A stretch of DNA of 64,000 nucleotides from Lactarius indigo (Eukaryota; Basidiomycota; Agaricomycetes; Russulales; Russulaceae): positions 1,426,001 to 1,490,000 of the forward strand of contig JAFKAC010000011.1 of assembly GCA_025766275.1 (NCBI GenBank). The letters are read 5' to 3'. The notes beneath the pieces were generated by a model that worked only from the letters and a program-made list of their open reading frames with translations, was not told the DNA's origin and searched no databases. Below, piece after piece: positions 12,693-25,138 of this stretch. The position numbers and the translations under genes were made by a program. Numbering within the stretch: the first letter of the stretch is position 1; every line of letters begins with the position of its first letter.

Positions 12693-14005
12693 ATGGGCAT
12701 TGCCTACGTCCAAATACCCCCACTTTCAGAGCTTGCAGGTGTAACAGGCATGTCAGGTGGTCCCGGATATTTCGATGCTGCAACTGGACAACCCTCCTCC
12801 TACGCCTCAGCTTGGCCGCAGCCCCCACCGGGCACAGATCCGTGGGGGCTCCCGCCTGGTCCGCAAGATTACTCCAACGGAGGGATGCCCCCTGCAATAG
12901 CGGTATATCCAGCACCCGGACCCGTCTCCTTAGTAGCCCCTATGGCCGTCCCCGCATATCCTCCCCCTGGCACACCAGCGCACTTTGACGCCCGGAATTA
13001 CATCCCCCCCGAGTCCTCTACAGCTCCGTTCGACGCAAGAAATTATGTGCCTCCGGACGAGCAGCAGCCCACGACCATGTACTCGTCGTACGAACCGCAT
13101 ACGAGCGAAAGCGCCTTTGATACCGCTATGCAGCTCCACGGAGGTGGCGTCATCTCACCCGTCGTCCCACCCGCAGCGTACCTCTCGTCACCCTATCATT
13201 CGAGCAGCAGCGGTGGATCGTCGTCGTACCCCCAATCGCCCTCGGGCACATTATCGCGATCGATGTCGAGCCACCCGACGGAGCGGGAAGCCAGGCTATA
13301 CGATCGGCCAGGGACATGGAGGCCCCGTTTTCAGATGCCCAGATCTGGCGTAGGCTCCATTCTCCCAAGCTTAGCTCGAGGGAAAAGTTTCCCACCAGGT
13401 TCGTCTCGTTCCGTCCTGCCTCCCCAACCACAATCTCTCTCTCTCTCTTTTTTTTTGTGATCCCTTTTTGATTCTATGATTAGATGCTTATTCTACTGCC
13501 CTGACAGTCGACACGACATCGCGGACTTTGGACGACCGCATTCGTTTTGCTACGCTCCGGGAACCCCCGGTACTGTGGGACCTCCGTGACGACCTCTCGC
13601 GTGTGCTGTTCCGCGAGCTGAAGCGCCCGGTCACTACCTACGACTTTACGCGGTTCACGACGGAGCCGCCGACGCCATACATGAAGCTGTACCACTCGCG
13701 CCTGCCGTGGTACATCGAGGTGACGACGGACGAATGGGATCGGCGTGACGTTCCACGATCCTCTTCACAGCATATCCAACGCGTACTCACGTCGCGCATC
13801 AAGAATTCGGACTTCTACAATAACGAGCTCACGCAGGAGGAGCGCGAGAAAATCTCCCGCGCAGTGGAAGGAACGGTGTCAGTATAACCAGGGTGCGATG
13901 AACCAGGGAGTGAAGAAAGTGGACTATCTTATGCGCGATTGCGTCTTTATCGGTCTCGTTCGTGGGCGTGACGGAATGTGGGAGATGAAGACGAGAAAGG
14001 TGTAG
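12693..14005 (+). CDS. DUF6699-type protein, C-terminal domain disrupted by small frameshifts
   Basis: Exon 1 (12693-13398) encodes a long Pro/Ser/Tyr-rich, probably disordered N-terminus with two DARNY(I/V)PP repeats. An 85-bp intron (13399-13483) leads to the domain: PPVLWDLRDD, then YMKLYHSRLPWYIEV. After 13740 the family-like pattern moves between frames. GVTFHDPLHSISNA lies in the second frame (13742-13783). LTSRIKNSDFYN to EKISRA returns to the first (13786-13863). WKERCQYNQ through GVKKVDYLMRD to the stop at 14005 is again in the second (13865 on). Reading only the first frame ends early at 13887. So there are three indel positions, near 13741, 13784 and 13864. These may be assembly errors or genuine decay. 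The family is typical of Agaricomycetes and has no assigned function. The next in-frame ATG, at 12750, is an equally plausible start. Confidence 0.7.
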
Positions 14006-17000
14006 GCTGTATTTCTTCTCTGTTTTTTCCTTCCTTCCCTTTCTCTCTCTTGACACGATAGGGTCCTCTGCATTATACTTATCCATCCAGTCATGACAAA
14101 CTTAATCCACTGGGGATCTACCTAGATATCTTTTTTGATGCCAATGCTGTTATGTTGCTGTACGTCTCATGTACCTGTATTACACTCTCCTCAGTTATTA
14201 TCAGATGCTCGTCGAGTTCTCACTCGAGTTTTACACTCTTCAGTGAACTAATCGTCTCGCATGTTGATCGGATATTTTGCCTTGGCCGCGGATTTACTCT
14301 CCGCCTGAACAAGTCCGTGGCAGATCTGCATTGACAGGACGGGAATCAATTCAAAGGTTGGTGCCGAACTCTGGTCGCTAACTCGAGTGCACTGGATACC
14401 TTCAAGTTTTAGAAGCACTGAATACCGTTATCATGGCGGCACCCAAAACTATCAAATACCCTTTGATCTTTTGTAGTACCCCATAACTCACAAGAATAGT
14501 AGAAGAGACGCGACCTCCCGTCACCTTCAACAAATTAGAGCGCCCCTTCGAGTTCGCAGCGTTCATGACGGAGCGATGACTCGATACCTGTCTGTTCTTG
14601 TTGGCATCGCGACCACAGCCGCGGACAGGACTCCACGAACAACACCGCGGGCTCGACGGAGTAAAATGTATGTACAAATTAAAAAGAACCGGGAAGGAGG
14701 TGGAAATAATGCGCGCAGCTTCAGAGGGTACGAGTTGGACAACTTGGGATTACTATATAATGCAGGAAGGCATGAATCGGAAGTACGTGTATATATTCAC
14801 TGAACTCGGAGAAGTGCTACGTAGGGTCCTGTGCGACTTCGAGACAACATCGAGACGATAGGAGATGTACAGTAGTACGTTACTATGCGCAGCTGAAGGC
14901 TGTCCAGCTGGCGCCGCATCCCCGAGTGCAAGCTCAATTAATCAGAATTTACCTCACTGTATTCGAAAATGCGGAGGAGCCGTATGAAATTATCTTCCCT
15001 ACTGTTCCAAAAAGTCATGTAAGTGCGCCGAGCAAGAGGATATGTGGGGTAGGCCGGCCATCCACGAATCTTCGAATCTGGGCCCATCGCGCATCATGCC
15101 TGCATCTGGGGAAATGACTCGGACCCCAGATTTAGATTGAAGTCCTGTATGTTTGAAGCACACTGTATGATGTCGAGTCGCTCCAAGCAGAGTGACCACG
15201 TGGACCTAGACGTCCCACTCGGGCCTGGGTCGGCGCTGCTGGCGGCGCTTACCTTCAAGTTGGGAAGCGCCTCAAGGAGTGCAGACGCAGAATGCGCAAA
15301 CCACTGGTAATGAGTGACAACCCAATATCCGTATCCCTGACGAAGAGAGAGAGAACAAACATACCACAAATCCTTTCGAGAGCAAAGAGACTCAGGACTC
15401 GACGTGTTGTAGCACCAGTGGTCCGCGTGACCTCCGAGCCCGCAGTCGACTGTTGTGTCGTCATGTCATCCGTCATTCGAGCTCCCACTTTAACACCTAC
15501 CCAAGCTTTTCAGCGTACCCGATGGTCGGCAAGGAGGGCTGCTCCTTTTGACGTGTGCTGGTATCGCGGACGTAATTACGGAAGAAGCAAGCAGCTGGAA
15601 GTCCCGGACTCGGAGCACTCTGCGGAAGCCCGAGGACTGACTCAGACAAATGGCCTTTTGCTCTCTCTTCTTTTTTTCAATGGCTGGCAGTGCTGTATCT
15701 TCCTTCATTACGATCCCGCCATTCGTCAATCATTCACGTCTAGATCTCAGCGAACTTGAATGGGGATTGGTAGAGTCCGGTGTGCTGCCCCGCCCGCGGC
15801 GGATGACACAGAATAGCCTTCATGCTGGTTACATAAGAGGCTGCGAAGAGGCATTACAAGGGCATTTATGTCAGAGAACTTGCGCCCCCAAACGGAATGT
15901 TCTGTTCGTATGCGAAGGAAAGAAGAGTGGAGAGAAGGGTGGAAGGACAGAAGGAAGACTCGAAGTCACCGCCATCTGTCCCATTGGGTATTACTGCACC
16001 GTCGGGGTGAGTATTTTCGGGCCTCACATTCCCCACACACGAAATGGCAATTTCTCCTTCTCGACTTCTTTCTTCGGCGCCGGTTATCGGCAGACATGTT
16101 TGACGTGTACTCGTACGTGGATGGTTCCCAAGAAGGTAAGTTGAGTCAATCCATTCTCGTTCCACGTTCTTCACCTACTGTAAGAGCATTTCCGTATCGC
16201 TTTGCCGGCCATGGCCGGCTCATGTGGCTTCAAAGCCGGAGCGTCGAGATAAAGGCACTTACACACGACTTTTCTCAGCTACGAGTTTTTGGCGACACCC
16301 TTCGGGCGAGGGATACTACAGGTGACGTAGATTCCCCATGTGCCTTACTCTAGCTGGGATCATAGACAAGTTCTCTCCGGTTTCCGACCCCTTCTCTCAA
16401 CGCGGGTTACCTTGTCGGGATCACCGTACACACACAAGTACCGACGAGCACGTTGGGGAGTAGAGCTTCTGAATCAAACCGCCCACAGGAGACTTCCTAG
16501 TCGCAGGCTCGGTCAACTTTGGAATACAGGAAAAAGCATTTCTCTGTTATCCCCTTTTTGCGAGTGGGATTCCCAGCGCCTATTGCTATGGCCGACGAGA
16601 AGCTACGTACGAACACAGGACACTTGACAACGAGTATCCGGGAAAAACCATCGTGATCAGTAATGATTCTTCTCGGCGTCTCGCTTGACAAATCATACCA
16701 GAGTGGTGCATACGTATCCATAGATCTGTCTATTCTCTCCCTGGGAAGTGGACCGGGAACGCATCCCCTCGTGTTGGCTACAGTAATACCAATTCGCACA
16801 TAGCACCCGCCTCTGACAGGGTGTGCGTCTCCTACAACAACCTGCTTCCGTCCCTGAGCATATGACGGACTGAAGCCGGCACGTACTTCGCGCTATGTTT
16901 CTGGGCGTACTATTTCCGACTTCTCCTGGGATGGAACATACATATTGATACATACTTATGTTTCCTTTCGTTTTCAATGTACCGACAGCATGCAGCCCTT

Positions 17001-17559
17001 CCTTCTTTCCTCCCCAGCAGCCACGTCGGTATTTTGTTCTGGTCTGGTGAGGTGACCACGTGACATTCCCTATAGTTCGACCACCATGTCACCGACCTTT
17101 CCTTCCTCTGGTCGATGATTGCCGATTTCATGCGGCCTCACCGCTTTCGTTTTCTTCGTGTTTGTCTTGGTGAACAAAAAAAAAACCCAAGTACGTGCTG
17201 AGTTCCCAGCGCATGCGAGGCCGATGTGGCCCGCGTTGGCGAACATACCCATCTATTCGACTGATTGAAGTGTTTGGTTCCGTCTTTGAATTTGAATTTC
17301 TGTTTCATCTCAGTTCCGGATTATCACACTGTACTCATACCCATGTGATACGGTACAAATGGTACCCCCCCTTTTTCGATTCGTACTTAAATACTCGCGA
17401 AGTTTATCGTGTAGGCCTCAGTCGTCGCTCGTAATGCAATTCCTGAGGTAAGAATACTACTATAGTTTCCTTGCACGACGCTTACCCCTGGATAGTCCAT
17501 TGTGACTATCTAGGTCAATATACAGTCGTCGTTCGTAACGCGATTCCTGTTTTCTATTG
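14006..17559. other. Gene-poor region
   Basis: No supported gene. Open frames at 15650-16144 and 15868-16353 have no recognisable domain and overlap in different frames. A short ATG exon followed by GTAAGT at 16096-16135 was noted but has no continuation that I recognise. A pair of related 27-bp segments at about 17417 and 17522 (both containing GTCGTCG(C/T)TCGTAA) lies just left of the Copia remnant and may be decayed LTR sequence. Confidence 0.4.
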
Positions 17560-17609
17560 TGTCTATCTAGTGCTTCTGCACCCCGTTCGCCTTCTCGCGT
17601 AAGCTTTGT
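17560..17609 (+). repeat. Left copy of the 50-bp direct repeat flanking the Copia remnant
   Basis: It shares CCCCGTTCGCCTTCTCGCGT and surrounding bases with 18621-18670, with five differences in 50 bp. Its position on both sides of integrase-like sequence suggests a remnant of paired LTRs, but a leader or internal repeat is possible. Confidence 0.6.
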
Positions 17610-18170
17610 TCCCCATCGCGGGTCCTAGATGGTTAATACTTCACTGCCATATGGGGGATATTGCCCCCGCCAGCCCTTGTCGAGAAGGGACTGGTGATCG
17701 GGGTCAAACTGATCCTGACTCTCGCGAGGCGCAGTGTGATGCCGGCTAATTCGCTCGCGCGACCCGCAAGGCTGTGCCGAAACAGCGCGTCAGCACTCAG
17801 GTTCAGCACTTTGGAGAGGAGGTTCATTCGGATGTCTGGGGCCCCTTACCCGCCGCCACTAAATGTGGCTGCAGATGCTTCGTTACGTTTACGGACAACG
17901 CGACAATCCTCAAGTCCAAGGCTGACGCTCTCGGTGCTTACAAATCTACCGAAGCCTGAGCGTTGATGCAGCAGCATTGTGCGGCCATTATGACTCTTTG
18001 GTCGGATCGCGATGGGGAGGATCTCAGTAAGGTATCTAAAAGCCTAAAAGCCGTTGACACTGTACGTCGGCTGACAGTTCACGACACTCCCCAGCTCAAT
18101 GGCGCATCCAAGCATCGCACGCTGGTCGAGCGCATCTGGGCGTTCACACATTCGAGTAGCATTGCGGCAT

Positions 18171-18259
18171 GCGGGAGGGACGATGGCTCCGGTTCGACAC
18201 CGAGTCATACGTGGTGTGCGTGTGACTCGGTGTCGAACCCGAGCCAGCGTCCCTCCCGC
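18171..18259. repeat. Near-perfect palindrome, 41-bp arms with 7-bp loop
   Basis: The left arm 18171-18211 and right arm 18219-18259 are reverse complements except at three positions, with TGGTGTG as the spacer. Both arms contain GTTCGACACCGAGTCA or its complement. It interrupts the Copia-like frame. It could be a small foldback element, or a gene-conversion or replication palindrome. Confidence 0.85.
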
Positions 18260-18620
18260 GCGCGTGCATCCAGCTTCGAGCCGCCGCCGCCGTGCACCCA
18301 CAAAGTGGTACCCCAGGCGCACACACTCCCGACATTCCTTTGACCCCACTATTCATCATCTTCCTCTTCTGCATCAGGAGGCGCGCAAGGTGACGATGAA
18401 GCCGATACAGACCCGGATGCGACTACGCGGTGGGCTCGAATCCGCAAGCTGTCACGTATGACCCGGGAGTTAATGGTGGGTGTGGGCGTGTCTTCCGCAC
18501 TCCGCTCTGACCCGCGCTTTGCAGCCGGGCTTCAGGTGCCAGGAGGGTCCGGACAAGAGGTCGAGGGGGTAGGGGGAGCGTGGTCGGCCGAGAATGCATT
18601 CGACGCACTCGAGGACTCTG

Positions 18621-18670
18621 TGTTTATCTAGTGCCTCTGTACCCCGTTCGCCTTCTCGCGTAAGCTTCGT
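18621..18670 (+). repeat. Right copy of the 50-bp direct repeat flanking the Copia remnant
   Basis: Partner of 17560-17609. It begins directly after the acidic Copia linker region reaches a stop codon. Confidence 0.6.
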
Positions 18671-19357
18671 CTCCCGCTGCGCACCTTGTAACCTGCTAGA
18701 GTCTGCATTGGGGATGCCATTCGAAACACGCAGTGCTCCGCATCACGCAATGTAGACCAGAACATGCGAAGACTTGAAAGTGGGTCCTTCCCTAGGGACA
18801 AGAGGGCACTCTCAGACAATCCGTGACAACTGTAGTCTGGATTGCAGATGATTTCGTTTGCAGGGCACCTGTTGTGGCTGGAGGGGTCGCAAAGGCTGGC
18901 ATATCACAGTCACCCGTCACCGTCACCGTAAAGATTCCGGACTAGGTCGGGTCCGATCGACCGTGTCATTTCCAAGGTGTAAAACGATTTCCCGTCACGG
19001 TGCGATCACACCAAGGCCGTGATCGTCGGTTATATCGTGACCCAGAAGCTCACGACGTCGTTCGGCGACATGAGGGGTGAACGCAAGGCAAAGTGTTTGG
19101 TGAAATGTTCTGGACATAGGTTAGGGAGCACGATAAACCTTTAGAATACAGCATTGGTCGCGAAAGGGTTATCGGCATTTTACAGTCATACAGGATAGAG
19201 TGGAAGGGAGGAACGTAGATGAACAAGTGAGGGAATATGCGGGAGGTATGGTAAAGAAAGCGTGACAACGCATCCCTGGATCCCCCTTCCGAAAAGAACC
19301 AACAATAAAGCTCACTCAAACTATCATTCAACACGGCGGCCAAAACTTGAAGCTCTC

Positions 19358-21196
19358 TTACTTGTAGAGATTCAGGGCTTCTTTCAGTAAAGCTTCAGCA
19401 TCCGCAAACCGAGGGACTGCCTTGCACTCGAAAGGCACAGGGTAGCTGTTGCTAACGAGTTAGGGAGGTCCCATGGACGAAGCAAGTAAGAACACTCACG
19501 TCCCGATGCCGACGTGAACAAGGGTGTGGACGTCCAATTCACCCTCTGCACCCTCAGGGCGCACGAAACGCAGAGCCCACAACAGCATCGCAAAGTCGAT
19601 CCCGAGTGTCCCTTCCGCAACATATTTCCCGGGGCACACTCGCCGCCCATATCCAAATGTTACGTGTCCTTCTTCGCGGCCTTCCATCAGTGCCTTGACT
19701 TGACCCTTCTCGTCAAGATACCGAGCCGGGTTGAAACTTGCCGAGTCGGCGCCAAACACGGCTGTATCAAAATTGATGACGCGCATGTTCGGGAGGATGA
19801 CCGTGCCCTTGGGGATGAACATCCCCTCGTACCAGTCGTCCGCAGACGAGGCATGCGGCACCCCAAAGGGAGCCGATGACCATCGCAGTGCTTCTTTGAC
19901 CATCGCACGGATATACGGTAGAGAGGGGAGGTCTGCGAAAGTTGGTGGACGAGCGTAGCCTACAACTTCGTCGAGTTCAGCGTGGGCCCGGACTTGTACC
20001 TCGGGGTAAGCGAGTAGAGCGAGTAGCCACCAGTGGAGCGTAGTTGAAGTTGTCTCTCCACCCGCGTTACTACCGTTTGTGAACCTTTAGATACACGTCG
20101 GGAAATCCTCAGGGAACGTACAGCATGTCACCGACGAGCCAAGCCTGTTCGCGTTCCGAGAGGCAGTATTTGTCCTGATTCTTGATCAATGTAGCGCCAA
20201 AGCTTGGCTGATCAATTCCTTTCGCCTGAGATTGGTATTCATAAATTAATAACCGATTTCGTTGGGGGACCACCGCAGCAAGCACGCACCAGATCATCAG
20301 CAACTTTTCCGAGAAGAAGTTCCAGCCTCTGCGAATCTTGGATAAACCAGTACTGTGCGTCTCGTTTCCACTTGGCGAACCTGCGTGGTACGATCAGAGG
20401 AGGTCCACGATTAGTAACATGATATTAGTACACACCTACTCGGAATATATTTCATCCATGGGAAATACTCGACCAGACGCGCCCCTGGCTGTAACTCTTG
20501 CAACCCTCGCTGGACGTGGTTTACAATGTCTACAACAACTGGGTCGTCCTCTGATTCCACTGGGGGTAGGTGGTAATTAATGGACAGTATGATGGACCAG
20601 GCGTGTCGTTGGAAATGCTTTTTCATAGGAGGAGTCTTGATTAGAGAAAGTGCCAGCATGATTGCTTCACGACTCTGGATGGGGTAGAAGTCTGGTACTA
20701 CCGATTTAGAGAAGCCCTCCACTGCGGGACGGCGGAAGCGACGCCATCTATGAGGGATCAGCACTGAAAAAGGTGGTGTGTCGAATGGCATACAGGTCGC
20801 CGTATCCCGTGAAGACAAATGTGAGGTTTTCGGTTAGGAATTCATTAAAGGAGATGAATCGCGGTCGATCGGAATATATGTTGGATCGCTTCTCAAACAG
20901 ATCAACGGCGACGCGTTGGCTGTTGAGGACAAGGATTCCCTGACCAAAGACGCTTAAGTACATCAATTCGCCTGAAAGGTGGGTGAGCAATGTTTGGGAG
21001 TGATCGGAGGTCTGTCACCATAGTCATCCCTCCGCTGCGGCGATGCTAGCCAATCTTGGTCTGAGGCGTGTTGAATGTCGCCAATGAAAGGCAGCCCTTT
21101 GGGACCCGGGGGAAGATTACGGAAGGCCCTTTGAACGAGTCGGTATATGAGCCAAGAGACAAGACCAACGAGAGGGGTCGCAAGAAGGTGGGACAT
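19358..21196 (-). CDS. Cytochrome P450 monooxygenase, array copy 1
   Basis: Seven exons on the minus strand: 21196-21019, 20971-20794, 20747-20436, 20380-20290, 20225-20122, 20069-19500 and 19445-19358. All introns are GT-AG and 46-64 bp, and the total is 506 codons with no internal stop. It begins with a membrane anchor (residues 4-25) and the Pro-rich hinge LPPGPKGLPFIGD, so it is an ER-membrane enzyme. The helix C motif WRRFRR is rebuilt by intron 2. The I-helix AGGETT has A290-E293. ExxR is E347/R350. The haem loop FGYGRRVCPG has ligand C433. It should insert one oxygen atom into an unknown, probably lipophilic, substrate using CPR-delivered electrons. It resembles fungal P450s loosely annotated as O-methylsterigmatocystin-oxidoreductase-like; CYP family and substrate are not assignable here. 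All catalytic motifs are intact. Confidence 0.9.
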
Positions 21197-22066
21197 GGGG
21201 TTGCTGGTAACCTCACGTATCAGAGTAAGACCAGAGGACTCGAAAGAGGCTCAACAACTATAGTAACGATGATAGTGCAAACAAAGTACTACCTGTGTGC
21301 GCAATTTGTGCGCACTTAGCTAGCCACCCGTAAATAAATGTCCATCTGATGGCAAGTCTGATGGCCACGGAGATCAAGGAGAAAATTAGCGAGAAGTCGC
21401 GGCGTACAGTAATTTAGTAACTTAAAAGCACGGGGTTTGTAAGCGCCTATTTGCCAGGGTTTAACCGGTCCAATTCTAGTTATGGTCAACGAGCGCTTAT
21501 TTGGCGATGTACGGTCATCTGACCACCAAGTACTACTGTACGATCATCTTCCTTCTCCGCCTTTCAAGTTATGGTGCGATATATATCCAGCTCTTGATCC
21601 AGCTTGTCTAAATTTTTGGATGCGGTTGGGTAAATTGGGTGAGCCATCCTGTAAATTTCAGTGCACATGGCTTGAGTGAGCGTATCAGAATGAACGAGCA
21701 CTGGCACTACCTAAATACCTCAACCGATCCCCATATTTTATAACATCGAACAGAGGGATCTCTCTGGTCTTTGGAAGTTGTGTTAAAAGGTGTAATTCTA
21801 ACGGGATCGGCACAAAGTGCTGCAAGCAGGTGACTACTATAGCATTGAAGGCTGGGAAATACTACGAAACTTCAATAGTATAGCATTGGCTACAAGAACA
21901 ACATCGGTAATCTGCGGCAATACAGGTTAAAGAGGAAATGGAGGAAACATGTGGGTGAGCCAGCGAGGGAAAAGGCGGGGGAGTAGTAAGGAAACCGTGT
22001 CAACACAGCCTCCGATCTCCCTTTCGAAAAATACTAACCTCACCCAAGCTGTCATTCAATACCCCC
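21197..22066. other. Spacer between P450 copies 1 and 2
   Basis: It holds the 5' flank of copy 1 and the 3' flank of copy 2. The stretch near 21300 (GTGCGCACTTAGCTAG) has a counterpart near 24030 upstream of copy 2, so the duplicated unit includes promoter sequence. No other gene is seen. Confidence 0.55.
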
Positions 22067-23918
22067 TCATTCGTAAAGATCCAGCGCTTCTTTAAGTAAG
22101 GCTTCGGCTTCCGCGAACCGAGGGATTGCCTTGCACTCGAAAGGCATAGGGTATCTGTTGCTGAAGGGTTAAGGAGAACCAATGGACGAAGCAAGCGAAA
22201 ACACGCACGCCCCAATGCCAGAGTGAACAAGAGTGTTCACGTCCAACTCACCCTCCGCACCCTCAGGACGCTCGAAACGCATTGCCCACAGCAGCGTCGC
22301 AAAGTCAATCCCGAGCGTCCCTTCCGCAGCAAACCGCCCGGGGCACACCCGCCGTCCATACCCAAATGTCATGTGTCCTTCCTCACGGCCTTCCATCACC
22401 ATCTTGACTTGGCCCTTCTCGTCCAGATACCTAGCCGGGTTGAAACGTGCTGAGTCGGTGCCGAACACGTCCGTATCGGAATTGATCAAGCGCATGTTCG
22501 GGAGGATGATCGTACCCTTGGGGATGAACATTCCCTCGTACCAGTCGTCCGCGGACGAAGCATGCGGGACCCCAAAGGGGAGTGTGGGCGACCAACGCAG
22601 TGCTTCTTTGACCATCGCGCGGATATAGGGTAGAGAAGGGAGGTCGGCGAAGGTCGGCGGACGGGCGCAGCCTATGACTTCGTCAAGTTCGGCATGAGCC
22701 CGGACTTGTACCTCGGGGTGAACGAGTAGAGCAAGCAGCCACCAGTGGAGCGTAGTAGACATTGTTTCTCCACCCGCTAAACTACAGTTTACAAGACCAT
22801 TAGATCTCTTGTGCGTATTGAGTGATACACGTCAGGGGACGTACAGCATGTTACCGACAAGCCAAGCCTGCTCGCGTTCTGAGAGGTGGTATTTTTCATG
22901 ATTCTTAATCAATGTAGCACCGAAGCTTGGTCGGTCAATCCCTTTCGCCTAATGTTGGTATCCATAATTTATTTCATTGGGAGTCCACCGCAGCAAGCAC
23001 GCACCAAATCATCAGCAACTTTGCCGAGAAGACGTTCGTACCTCAGCGAATCTTGAATGAACCAGTACTGTGCATCCCGTTTCCACTTGGCGAACCTGCG
23101 CGCCACGATCAGAGGAACTTCACGACCAGTAACATGATATTAGTACACACCTACTCGGAATATATTTCATCCACGGGAGATATTCGACTAGACGAGCCCC
23201 TGGTTGTGTCTCGTGCAATACTCGCTGCACCTGGTTTACGATGTCTACAACAACTGGGTCGTCCTCTGATTCCACTGGCGGTAGATGGTAATTGATGGAC
23301 AGTATGACCGACCAGGCGTGTCGTTGGAAATGTTTTTTCATAGGAAGAGTCTTGATTAGCGAAAGCGCTAACATGATCGCTTCACGATTTTGGATGGGGT
23401 AGAAGTCTGGTACTATCAATTTCGAGAAGCCTTCCACTGCGGGACGGCGGAAGCGACGCCATCTATGGGGAATCAGCGCAGAAAAAGGGATAGAGTGTTG
23501 AATGGCACACAGGTCGTTGTATCCCGTGAAGACAAATGAGAGGTCTTCGGTTGAAAATTCACCCAAGGAGATGTATCGCGGTCGATCGGAATATATGTTG
23601 GATCGCTTTTCAAGTAAATCAACGGCAACGCGCTGGCTGTTGAGGACAAGGATTCCCTGGCCAAAGACGCTTAAGTACATCAATTCGCCTGAAAGGTGAG
23701 TGAGCAATGTTTGGGAGTGACTGCAAGTCTGCGGTGTCACCATAGTCATCCCTCCGTTGCGGTGATGCTAGCCAACCGTGGTCTGAGGCGTGTTGAACGT
23801 CGCCAATGAAAGGTAGCCCTTTGGGACCCGGGGGAAGATTACGGAAGGCCCTTTGAACGAGCCGGACTGTGAGCCAAAGGACAAGACCAACAAGAAGAGT
23901 CGCAACGAGGAGGGACAT
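22067..23918 (-). CDS. Cytochrome P450 monooxygenase, array copy 2
   Basis: Exons are 23918-23741, 23688-23511, 23462-23151, 23095-23005, 22948-22845, 22781-22209 and 22154-22067, giving 507 codons with all GT-AG introns. The structure and the positions of all six introns match copy 1. It has an N-terminal anchor, PPGPKGLPFIGD, WRRFRR, I-helix AGGET, EALR, and FGYGRRVCPG with cysteine about 434. Copies 1 and 2 are close neighbours in sequence, including exon 3 and the intron 3 acceptor, and look like a fairly recent tandem duplication. An in-frame ATG at 23954 exists, but 23918 aligns with the start of the other copies and directly precedes the anchor. The substrate is unknown. Confidence 0.9.
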
Positions 23919-25138
23919 GCGACCAGAGGACTCTGGAGGAAGCTGAACAATCATAGGATTGATGGTGGCGTCAACAGTGACGGAGCACTGACAGCGGCGC
24001 CCTCCTGCCAGCTTCGTGTGTAATTCGTGCGCACTTGGCTAGTTGTCATCCAGTAAACTGTCATGGAAATCAGCGAGAAGGTAGGGGGCGCGCGATTGTA
24101 AGCACCTATCTGTGACTGGGGGTTAGGCCGGTCGGTTATGAAGTTCGTTACTATTGTTAGTAGTCCACTGTTGCAACACTTTTATAGATCCATGCCTAGC
24201 TCTACATCAACACATCCGATTTTAATTATTATTTTACCAATGGAGAGCCTACCATCTCTGCTACAAAATTGTGCCATGGACCATACAAAAATGTGGTCGT
24301 TAAAACCTACTAGAGAGGGAATCTTGAGGGGTTACTCCGTGGAGTTCCGAGTCGGACATTCATTTTGGGCAAACAGTCCAGACACTCCGAAGAATGCGGT
24401 CCGCTTGAGCTGTGGAGCTTCATCAGCAAATAAAAAAAATGTTGATAAGTGGCTATAACCGCTCATAATCGCCGTAAGCGGTGTGAGCAGGTCCGGGATT
24501 ACAAATCGCCGAAAGCGATTGTGATCGTTCGATGGTTTTGAAATTGTTTGGCAATTATGCCCATAAACCGTAATCGCTTAAATTCGCTTTTGTGGATTCT
24601 ATTGCCTTTCATGAACTCAAACTCTTCACTTGGGTTGTGTGTGCTTATAATCAGTTATGATTCAGGGGGTAGATAGTAGAAAAATTACAATGTATTGTGC
24701 CGGACTTTTATCTTTTTGCTCTTGCTCTATCTTAATTATTATCTAATTACCTTGCTTGCCAAAGTCATCTGACGTCTTATCTCATATTTCATAATACTAC
24801 TAAGGATACATGATAAACTGCATTTGGCCAGATTTGAACATGCAGTTTACAACACAAGTATAATTTGCAATCATGACAGATATTACCGCTACACCAAAAG
24901 GTCATCAATATTGTACACAACAGTATTATAATTAAATAGCAGGGCGGGACCGATGGCGGCTGTTGCTGTAGGTACTGTGCCAACCGGAGGCTGGCGGATA
25001 AGACAGCCGTGTGGTTAAGATGTATTCAGAACGTACCTGGAACAAATTCTGGGGTGGGTCACCCAGATCGATACGCACAGTGAGTAAATACCTGACAGCT
25101 CTGTCAGGATTGTTGTAGCTGGCGCGCAAGGTGCGCAT
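23919..25138. other. AT-rich spacer between P450 copy 2 and the GH5 remnant
   Basis: It contains the 5' flank of copy 2 up to about 24130, then AT-rich sequence with no supported gene. Short related motifs built on AATCGC and its complement recur at 24460-24600. The far 3' end of the GH5 pseudogene may extend into 24935-25138, where a GW-containing frame could be a last exon, but this is not secure. Confidence 0.4.

Larger units (their letters stand above)
17560..18670 (+). mobile_element. Decayed Ty1/Copia retrotransposon fragment
   Basis: Broken frames on the plus strand match the order of a Copia polyprotein. A run of CysAla-rich residues precedes the integrase core start FGEEVHSDVWGP (about 17810-17850) and VTFTDNAT (about 17885). 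A damaged copy of the second catalytic region follows, then LTVHDTPQLNGASKHRT (about 18077-18120), the counterpart of the region around the integrase glutamate. An acidic linker sits near 18360-18620. Stops and frame changes are frequent, and reverse transcriptase and RNase H are absent, so it is dead. A 50-bp direct repeat with five mismatches (17560-17609 and 18621-18670) flanks the remnant and may be LTR-derived. A large palindrome interrupts it at 18171-18259. Confidence 0.7.

Noticed and set aside
16096..16135. Short ATG exon followed by GTAAGT, preceded by an intron-like GTGAGT...GGCAG stretch
   Set aside because: Good splice signals but no recognisable protein and no credible downstream exon.
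24460..24600. Repeated AATCGC-type motifs that could be transposon terminal repeats
   Set aside because: No convincing inverted pair, no target duplication and no transposase frame between them.
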